Part shown: positions 56,343 through 64,000 of the stretch, one piece after another
Numbering within the stretch: the first letter of the stretch is position 1
Layout of the letters: each line of letters begins with the position of its first letter
Source of the DNA: Sipunculus nudus
Taxonomy: Eukaryota; Annelida; Sipuncula; Golfingiida; Sipunculidae
Direction of reading: 5' to 3'
Length of the DNA: 64,000 bases
NCBI GenBank assembly: GCA_026874595.1
Contig: CM049318.1
Location: forward strand, 39,701,956 to 39,765,955
The notes under the pieces: model-generated
Database searches by the model: none
The model's input: the letters and a program-made list of their open reading frames with translations, nothing else
What the model was told of the DNA's origin: nothing
Position numbers and translations under genes: made by a program

Positions 56343-56872
56343 CTATAAAAGAGAAGGCAAACCGGATAACCCATATATCGACTTTGCAAAATCCATGTGT
56401 GCATATAGGCGTATGTGCGTACAATTGCTACAAACTTCATGCGCGCGTGAATGCGTACATATGTGAGATTACAATGTTGGGTTGCAGTGATGTAGGGTTA
56501 TGTTCCATATGTGTAAAGTGTTCAGAAGGTATTTTTATGAAGCACATACGCATATACACCGACAAAAAGGGACACATTAGATACAATCGGTTAAAAATAT
56601 AAAAATGGATTTTCACACTTGCATTTCTGCATGCTCACGTGGGTGTCACAGTTTCAGCTAAATTAGCCCATGAATTAATTCTATATTATCCAAATCATCT
56701 ATTCTTCGATGATCGGTAGTAAATTCCATTCATTAAGCTAATAAAGTATTTCACCACGTCTTTTATGTTCTTTCAAACAAATTCATATAACAGGCATTTT
56801 TGCCTGAACCTCGTCTTATAACGATCATATCTGACATCATATGCAAAGTCTGCCCTTTATCTTTCATCTCTT

Positions 56873-57115
56873 TCATTTCGCGTTTGTATCTACGGCTTGG
56901 TAAGTCAGTAGGAACCCCATAAATGTGTTGTATGAACTGGATGTAAATTTAATAAACATATCAGGCCCCGTACTTTGTTATTTAAGTCCGCGGGATGTCA
57001 AGTTTCCCGTCATGAACGTTAATTGTGGAAAATCTGCGGTGTTCCCATCATAGAGAAACACGGTGTCGCTGTATGTCTCTGTTTCAAATGACACAACCGA
57101 CAGCTCAATGGTCAT
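56873..57115 (-). pseudogene. Locus C CUB4 second half, copy 2, with the same TAA
   Basis: Identical in content to 55585-55827, with TAA at 56978-56980 and the terminal TGA at 56873-56875. Because the stop is in both copies, it predates the duplication. Confidence 0.8.
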
Positions 57116-57502
57116 CTGAAAAACAAAGAATAGCTATAAGGATTCTGGAATTACAAGCCTAATACATTAAGTCCCTAAGTTCTGGAGAGAACCCATTTTA
57201 CGCATGATGGATATTCCGCTTAACGTATATCCAAGCATGATTCATCTTACCGTAAAATCTTCTTGATTATTTACTGTGGACAGAACCTGTGTGGAAAATC
57301 ATGAGAAGTGAACTGCTTTAAGTTACTTCCGAACATATTGAGCAATACATTTCGCTACCAGTCATTTTCCTATTTGTTACAATTTACTTGCGTAAATTAA
57401 AAGAATTTGCTTATATTCAATAGAGTGTGAAAGAAATTGTATATTGAATGCTACAGTGGTTAGTCTTTTTGTGCAAGTACTTAGAATTTAAAGTATACAT
57501 AC

Positions 57503-57630
57503 ATTTTCAGGAACTGTGATACTCCACTGACAAAGGAGAGCATTAGAGTAGTTCCGGGCTTCTTTGTAACCAGGGGATGTTATATTGCCAGCTAAATCAG
57601 TGATGGATACAACGCCAGAACACTCGGGAA
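57503..57630 (-). pseudogene. Locus C CUB4 first half, copy 2
   Basis: Same sequence and splice sites as 56215-56342, offset 1288. This is the copy that would join first to CUB3 in a transcript. Confidence 0.78.
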
Positions 57631-58368
57631 CTATAAAAGAGAAGGCAAACCGGATAACCCATATATCGACTTTGCAAAATCCATGTGTGCATATAGGCGT
57701 ATGTGCGTACAATTGCTACAAACTTCATGCGCGCGTGCATGCGTACATATGTGAGATTACAATGTTGGGTTGCAGTGATGTAGGGTTATGTTCCATATGT
57801 GTAAAGTGTTCAGAAGGTATTTTTATGAAGCACATACGCATATACACCGACAAAAAGGGACACATTAGATACAATCGGTTAAAAATATAAAAATGGATTT
57901 TCACACTTGCATTTCTGCATGCTCACGTGGGTGTCACAGTTTCAGCTAAATTAGCCCATGAATTAATTCTATATTATCCAAATCATCTATTCTTCGATGA
58001 TCGGTAGTAAATTCCATTCATTAAGCTAATAAAGTATTTCACCACGTCTTTTATGATAATTCAGGACACATTACCCAAAGTATTATGAAGTATCTATACT
58101 GTTATAGGGAACCCTTGTTTATCCGGACTCGAAAGATACAAATATTAAATTCTGATTATTTTCCGTTGTTATGAGTATATCTTGTTCTGCTCGGAAAGGT
58201 AAATACCAATAGCCAAAACAGGTAAAATTTCAATTTTAATTCAGAGAATAAACGTTCGGATACTCCATTTTCAAATATAACTCATGATATTTTGCGTCCG
58301 TCATCTATCTGATCTAAATATATAACATTTTATCAGTATTATTAAATAACAAATAAAAAGTGTATTAC

Positions 58369-58593
58369 CGACTGCTTGGTAGGTCAAAGAAAAGCCGGTA
58401 TAAGTTAACTCAGGATTGGAAGTAAATTTGAGGAACATCTGATTTCCTGTACTGCGATGCTGCCAACCTGGGTCTACATTACCAGACCAATAGCTTATGA
58501 CTGATGAACTTGAAGCATTGCTACATTAAAAACGCCAATTTTGTCCAAAAATGCCTGAGTACTGAACGATACAATCGTCAAAAGGATTTGCAT
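58369..58593 (-). pseudogene. Locus C CUB3 second half, with a one-base deletion
   Basis: 225 nt where 226 are needed. It starts MQILLTIVSFSTQAFLDKIG in frame; near 58523 one base is missing compared with locus B, and the rest reads in the next frame: SNASSSSVISYWSGNVDPG, WQHRSTGNQMFLKFTSN, TYTGFSLTYQAVG. Acceptor ATTTCAG and donor GTAATA are intact. The deletion is at a different place from the one in locus B. Confidence 0.75.
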
Positions 58594-59326
58594 CTGAAAT
58601 ACAAGTGAAACTCAAAGCTACCATCCTGGACAAACTGCTATATAAATCACTCTGCACAAAATGCAGATGTACAATGGAACTGACCGCATTGGTGACAACT
58701 GAATAAGCGAACCGAACCTTAAATATTTAAACTTTTTAGTAATTAAAAAAAGTGGGATATTGGATGCCATGGATGAAACACCGATACATATAAATAACAT
58801 AACGGCATCCATAAATAAAAGTATGCTTTTGTAATTAACAAAACTGCCATTATCTGAAATAAATAAGGGTGTGAAAGGATATGAAAAACATCATGATTTT
58901 GTGTGTGTGTTCACTTTTCATTTTGTTAGAACCAGTTTTGCCCGGTATCACCCATTCAGATTATAAGTAATGATAATGCACATCTCCTCTTTGATTAAAC
59001 CGGTATGATAAGCAAAGATGTCCAACAGGTAAACCTTAACACAGAACCACTTAAAAGTAAATGTCCCCACCCACTCACTACCAAAGTATTTTTACACCTC
59101 AGGCAAAAAAAAAAGGATTCATTTTTTTTTATTTGCTCTCACACTGTTTACTTCAATATACGTCTGCACGCGACAGTAATGTATATAGAGACTGCTAGCA
59201 CTCCCGACACATTTCTTTATCTGTGCCAGGGTTTGTTAAAGAGCCTGTGTCTTCCCCTGCTACTGTCCGAGTTAAGACATCAGACTGATTCTGTCTTAAT
59301 GTAATCTGAAAGTAATTATAGCTTAC

Positions 59327-59459
59327 ATTCTTTGGGGCGGTTATTCTCCACTGACATATGACGCTGTTCCCGTATAGTCCCGGCCTTTGTCAAAGCCAGG
59401 CGAGGTGATAGTACCGTTGGCATCTTTCAGGTGGACAACCCCAGAGGGACACTGAGGTG
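59327..59459 (-). pseudogene. Locus C CUB3 first half, with a two-base insertion
   Basis: 133 nt against 131 in loci A and B. The frame reads APQCPSGVVHLKDANGTITS and PGFDKGRDY, then an extra TA near 59374 shifts it and a TAA follows 11 codons later. The acceptor and donor regions match locus A. Confidence 0.8.
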
Positions 59460-60051
59460 CTGTTATAAATAAAAAAGAAATAATGCAAGATTCTTTGCGG
59501 TGCTTTTATAAACAGGGGTTAGTTAATTTACTTAAACCTGAATGTTGAAATGCTTAATTACAGACACTATGCATTATAATGTTTTTCTTTAAAAAGAGTG
59601 CATCGACGGAGAACTAAATGTTTCATAGCTGATGATTAAATAGATGTAATAAACATACAAACGTTATCTAAATTTAACAAACTAATAATTATATGTGTTA
59701 AAATTCCATATTTCACAAGCTATATATATATATAGTAACAGGATGTGAGGGATTTATAGTAAAACATATAAGTGTATCTGAGGGTTCGAAAGGGAATGCC
59801 CCACATGACGACCATCCAGTGACACGACCAAATGGCTGGCAGCCATTATAGTCCATCCTCTTCAGGCCGTGCCATATATCTCTTACAAGACAGCCCCATT
59901 AAAACGTCAATAGACCTATTTTACAGGGAGTTAGCGTTGCAGTTCCCTCTCTCTGTTTATTTTCCCAATATGATAAGATTTCATCGAAATCGGTTTTTCC
60001 CATGGTGGGGGTTACCATTGTAAAATTATGGGTTAAACACCGTTTATATTA

Positions 60052-60165
60052 CGCTCTTTACACAGCGCTTTTCCCTATAGGCCTCCTTCCTATATGTCAT
60101 AATATCACTATATCGGGAGCTTCTGTAGAAGCGTAAGATTGCCGCTGCCTCGGGAGCGTACGTTT
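60052..60165. other. About 110-bp insertion in the locus C CUB2-CUB3 intron
   Basis: Present between ACACCGTTTATATTACG and ACGTTTATATTACTACATC; locus A lacks it at the equivalent place (near 1835). CGTTTATATTAC occurs on both sides, like a target-site or replication-slippage duplication. Confidence 0.5.
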
Positions 60166-60819
60166 ATATTACTACATCTCTATAAAAGTTCATCTTTGGA
60201 GGTTGTGCAGTTTAAATCGAATTTTTTTCAAAACTGTATCTATTACTGATGATGTCTATGTCATATTTTCTCGAATCTTGCGAATTCATTTGTAAATATT
60301 AAATTAATTAACCTAATTTTATTAGGTATTTGTGAGAGTGTTGTTTACATCGACTTCTGGTTCTAACATTTTATTCATTCATACGATATCAATATCAAGC
60401 TTTGTCAAGGGATCCTGTTGTTCGTGAGGATTTATGATTCCAAAACCGTTATTATTTCTGTCAAAATATACGTATAAAATTTTCTGGAAGCGGAAGAGGA
60501 CCTAGTTATATCTAGTACTACTCCAAACCTAATAATTTATGGCTTTATCAGTTTTAGGTTATCTCTGTCTGTAGTGTACATAGATTTCTGGTTCAGACGC
60601 TTATATTTGTGACGATACCTAAATATGTTGAGGAGATGATGTTTTTATTCAAAACCGGTGCTAAGACGTACCATTATTATTCATAAACACATTTAATTTG
60701 AATTTTCAGATGTGTTCATATTACTTTGTATTACCCATTTAATATACTAGAAATACGATGTATAAAAGGCCTGGTAAGGGTTAAATATGACAGAAATATT
60801 GATAGAAAATTAGCCCTAC

Positions 60820-61042
60820 CGACAATCCGATAGGTAACTGAAAAACCGGGTGCAGTGGTTTGTCCATTTGCTGTAAATAGTAGAAACATAACATGTTTAG
60901 TGCTTCGGTGTTGAAATCCCTTCCTTGGAGACGAAGAAAGTTGGCCTAACATTGGAGATTTGCTGCTTCTCCCATCATATATTATCAGCTTATCGGAATA
61001 GAATTGTGTTAAGAACGATTCGACAGTAAGTAGAATATTTTT
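60820..61042 (-). CDS. Locus C CUB2 second half (intact exon)
   Basis: 223 nt, acceptor ATTTCAG, donor GTAGGG, phase 0 to 1. It codes KNILLTVESFLTQFYSDKL, IIYDGRSSKSPMLG, HRSTKHVMFLLFTANGQTTA and PGFSVTYRIVG. Frame intact; close to locus A exon 7. Confidence 0.75.
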
Positions 61043-61078
61043 CTGAAATAAAAACAAATAGACATTAGATTCATATAA

Positions 61079-61108
<30 letters not shown>
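61079..61108. repeat. (TG)n microsatellite
   Basis: TG run next to the CUB2b exon of locus C; the paralogous site in locus A is mainly TA. Confidence 0.93.
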
Positions 61109-61109
<1 letters not shown>

Positions 61110-61110
<1 letters not shown>

Positions 61111-62823
61111 CCGAACTAAAGTGGACACGATATTGACTGCGTACCAAACGCAGTCCTGTGAGGACTTGCACACGGGTCCTCGCAAACGAAAAGCTGTTCA
61201 AGCGTTGAAAAGTTGGGAAAGCTATGCTGGGGAATCATACTATGTATGTTGAATCCTATAGCTTGTACTAACCTTTCTCCTGGGTAAGTTTCTTGCAAAT
61301 CCTCAATAGGAACGTTTCGCATGAAATTTGTTTTTGTGTCTGTGTGTGACAGCGCCATCTATTGAGAGCTTTGCGAAATGGTTAGAAAAGTGTGTGTGTA
61401 AGCCAGGGATGTAAGCTTGTCCTCGATATTATGTTAAAAAGGTTATCCAAATGTCCTTGATAAGTTGATAATATGTTGCTACGACATGAAGACTTGTCAT
61501 AAAAGTGCAATATGCCAAATGAACGTCCTCGCAAGTCATGGGCTAAGTCAACGCATCGTTCTCACGTCGAACCATCCTTTTTTTTTTTTTTTTAAAGTGT
61601 GCAATGATACATGCGTCTTTTACTTTTTTTCATCTCAATGAAGCGGAACTGTTGGTCCTCGGAAGTGCGGTGTTGAGGGTAAGTTCTCGCGGGTTTGTTA
61701 TCCGCGTATGTATGTGTGTGTGGGTGTGTGTGTGACCAAAATTCACCGTTGCCCTGTTGTAGGGGTGTATTTACATAAATCATGTACAGATAAAACGGAC
61801 TTACTCAATGTTGTTATATCAAAACATTAAAATTTACCCATAAGGATTTTCGTATAAATAGTTCACTTCCTAGCAGAAAAATGTTTTTATTAAAATGTAC
61901 ATTTATTTATGAAGGCCGAAGATATACGATGTTTTAAAAGCTATCAGCCTCTACAGACTGTACAGTATCGACAGCCATAGGTAAACCCCTAGTAAAAAAA
62001 ACTTCCGCCCTGCAATTAATCACACACCAAACGAAGTTTTCGGGGGTCCGCATCGTTATAACTCAACAAGGGGGTTTATTACACACCTATGACTATAGGC
62101 CTTAAACGAAACGAAACGAGGGGTATGGTTTAGAAAAGTAGTCCTAAACTAAAATGGAATTTTGCAGATGCATAAACATACAGATTGAGAGCCGTTAAAT
62201 ATACATAAAAATTGTAGGTGGTTACCTTCATTTAAATAATAAAAAAAATATCTTCTTAGAAATCATGTTTAATCAAATATAAAAAAAAGTTTATTAGCTT
62301 TAGAGAACCGCATGTTCAGGAAAGCAAAAGTAGAATATGGACAAAAATTCTGTTCTATCCTGATATACCTTTCCCATTACACTATTTCAAATGATAAAGT
62401 ACACATATCTTATAACACCCTTTAAGATGAGGTCCCTAGCATGTATCTTAATTTATTTGATGAACCCATAATGCGGAGGGGACACAAACGAAGCAGACGA
62501 CTCTAATGCGCTGTGCGCATGTCCGGTTTATTGTTTATGAACAATTGCATATCTACAGTGCTAGGCCTACATTTTTGCTTAATGTGACATGGTAAGCTAT
62601 GGCGAAACTTCATGAAATCATTAAATATGCGAAACGTTTACAGTTGCCAATTGTGCTGTATGCTGTAAATAGTCATATAAATAATGACCTTTTACGTGAC
62701 GCAATATGGCGTTCGGGTTACAATACACCGAAAATCTTTAGGACTAAATCTAAGAGACACTTTTTTATGAATGATTTTAGTGATCCATCACGTACGTTAC
62801 CTAGTAGGTCACAGAGTACATAC
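61110..62823. other. CUB2 internal intron of locus C
   Basis: Aligns with 2823-4453 of locus A with scattered indels; no other gene. Confidence 0.5.
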
Positions 62824-62957
62824 GTTAGTATTGGGAGAGACGATCCTCCATTGACACCTGAGACCGTTGTAGTAGTCTCTACCCAGATTGAACCCGGGGG
62901 ATGTGATTTCTCCCGATTTGTTCCTCAAGATGACAACACCAGCTGGACACTTGGGCG
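62824..62957 (-). CDS. Locus C CUB2 first half (intact exon, most upstream one seen)
   Basis: 134 nt, acceptor TTAACAG, donor GTATGT, phase 1 to 0. It codes APKCPAGVVILRNKSGEITS, PGFNLGRDYYNGLRCQWRIV and SPNTN. Only about 40 bp further upstream the homology with locus A ends. The plus-strand frame 62599-62964 is antisense to it. Confidence 0.75.
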
Positions 62958-63009
62958 CTGTTAAAAAGGACTTATGTACGATTAAACTCTGTATATTGAA
63001 TATAAATAT

Positions 63010-64000
63010 AATCATGGTGATAAATGCATAAGTTGTTCAGATACTGGAGCTTTTGTATCAAATTTTTAATTATTCTGAGGGGCACTCACGAGCCCCATAG
63101 CTCTAAGGATATGGGTAACAGAGACCTAATTTGAGGTTTCAATAGAGACTTTTCATGGACCTCTCTTCATGTCAAGATAGAAGATTCAAGGTCCAGCGGT
63201 TACAATTTGTTCCCTGTTAACAGATGACAGTTTCTTTAAAGGGATCAAAAATAGAGAACAGAATCATAAAAATTAGAAAAAAATACAGATGGTGCCACCA
63301 ATTTGTAGGAACTGATGGAACACTTAATGTTTAATATTCATGCAAAGTATCATGGTGATCAGGGCATTAGTTATTCAGATACTTAAGCTTTTGTATCAAT
63401 TTTTTTTATTATTCTGGGGGGTACTTACGAGACCTATAGCTCGGAGAATATGGGTAACATAGACCTATTTGTAGGTTTCTACAGACACTTTTCATGGACC
63501 TCCCTTGCTGTTAAGTCAGAAGATTCCAGCCATGTTAACTGATGACAGCTTCTTTGAAGGTATCATAAATAGAGAATATCATAAATAGACGGCCGGACAG
63601 ACGACGGACAAAGAGTGATCGCTATAGCTCAGATGGCTTCAGTAAGCTGAGCTAAAAAACCATTATAATTACAATTCCCTTACCTTTCTATGTTCAATAA
63701 ATGTAAAGAAATGATCATATGAATTATCAGCTGTACAATAACTTTATATCTTATTACAACATATTTAATACCACAGAAAGGACCATACGAGCTATTAATA
63801 TCATGAGGCAATTTACACAAAATTAGCTGGTCTAGTTAGATGTATAGTTCATAACTTGCCGGAAATCTCCGATTTCGGCAAGCTGGTTGATCAGTCGCGG
63901 ATGTCTGTTTGTCTGTCTGTTTGTCTGTTTGTCTGTTCCCTCTCTACAGGTCGAATTTTCCGAATATGGCCGCTAGGGGGCGCTGGACATCACCCTCCCT
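63010..64000. repeat. Near-identical copy of 52187-53176
   Basis: From AATCATGGTGATAA onward the sequence follows 52187-53176 to the window edge with only a handful of single-base differences and one extra T in a T-run (63397-63404). It contains the hairpin-headed repeat (to about 63656) and the start of the 330-bp tandem block (from about 63858). Offset is 10823-10824 bp. Confidence 0.9.

Larger units (their letters stand above)
55478..56765. repeat. Tandem duplication, copy 1 (1288 bp)
   Basis: Copy 1 and copy 2 (56766-58053) follow each other directly and differ, as far as I could see, at one base (A at 56450, C at 57738). Each holds a complete CUB4 exon pair with its intron. The junction shares only TG. 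Such identity means a very recent duplication or a false duplication in the assembly. Confidence 0.9.
56766..58053. repeat. Tandem duplication, copy 2 (1288 bp)
   Basis: See copy 1; the equivalent bases are offset by exactly 1288. Confidence 0.9.
55585..62957 (-). pseudogene. Locus C: third CUB gene, 5' truncated and broken
   Basis: Minus-strand paralogue. Recognised exons in transcript order: CUB2 (62957-62824, 61042-60820), CUB3 (59459-59327, 58593-58369), CUB4 copy 2 (57630-57503, 57115-56873), CUB4 copy 1 (56342-56215, 55827-55585). Signal peptide, microexon, linker and CUB1 are not found; paralogy with locus A stops near 62998, where an unrelated repeat begins. Lesions: a two-base insertion in CUB3a, a one-base deletion in CUB3b, and TAA in both copies of CUB4b. 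Its CUB2-CUB3 segment aligns with locus A over introns as well as exons, so it arose by segmental duplication. Expression of isolated intact units (CUB2) cannot be excluded. Confidence 0.75.

Noticed and set aside
56297-57890. Two identical-looking plus-strand frames of 101 codons
   Set aside because: They are antisense to the duplicated CUB4a exons and exist twice only because of the 1288-bp duplication.
62599-62964. Plus-strand open frame of 121 codons
   Set aside because: Mostly antisense to the CUB2a exon of locus C (62824-62957) and its flank; no protein motif in this direction.
52187-64000. Bacterial-type defence island, prophage or operon
   Set aside because: Spliced CUB exons, SINE/LINE/MITE remnants and satellites show nuclear eukaryotic DNA; no prokaryotic gene organisation is present.

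Overview
This is eukaryotic genomic DNA: AT-rich, intron-dense, full of (TA)n and other simple repeats, SINE/LINE/DNA-transposon remnants and satellites, with no bacterial-style gene packing. The style of the dispersed repeats (for example GAGCTATAGCGATCACT followed by CCGTCCGTCCGTC, and CTCCGCCAAGGAGG followed by GTCTGTCTG) suggests a marine lophotrochozoan, most likely a mollusc. That assignment is an inference; no taxon-specific gene was recognised.

The coding content I can support is one family: secreted proteins built of CUB domains. Three paralogous loci are present. Locus A (minus strand, start codon 14838-14840, running off the left edge) has an intact reading frame over every exon in the window. 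Locus B (plus strand, 30766-48140) is complete from signal peptide to stop codon but carries a nonsense codon and a frameshift. Locus C (minus strand, 55585-62957) lacks its 5' part, is broken in several exons and has its last two exons tandemly duplicated. A and B are divergent (head to head), with start codons about 15.9 kb apart.

The shared gene plan is: exon 1, signal peptide (92 nt in both A and B); exon 2, a 22-nt microexon; exon 3, 49 nt coding a short acidic linker; then four CUB domains, each coded by two exons. Each CUB unit is bounded by phase-1 introns and split internally by a phase-0 intron. The last CUB exon carries the stop codon. If its one frameshift is ignored, B would code 531 residues. 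The CUB halves keep the first cysteine pair, the SPGF and YDG motifs and the C-terminal GF-L-TYQAVG strand, but none has the second CUB disulfide pair. A and B also share a 17-bp imperfect inverted repeat (AGGTTCACTGGTCACCT) lying 87-88 bp upstream of the start codon; B has a second copy 109 bp further out.

Layout: 1-14840 locus A with an 877-bp hAT-like insertion, a pogo-like MITE and simple repeats; 14841-30551 intergenic (SINEs, a 39-bp minisatellite, a GGTGGCGCCACC repeat zone, a second pogo-like MITE, a GC-rich patch); 30552-48140 locus B with a LINE endonuclease remnant, a 73-bp satellite and nested DNA elements in its introns; 48141-55584 intergenic repeats; 55585-62957 locus C; 63010-64000 a near-identical copy of 52187-53176. 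The last point suggests that a tandem duplication unit of about 10.8 kb begins again at 63010.
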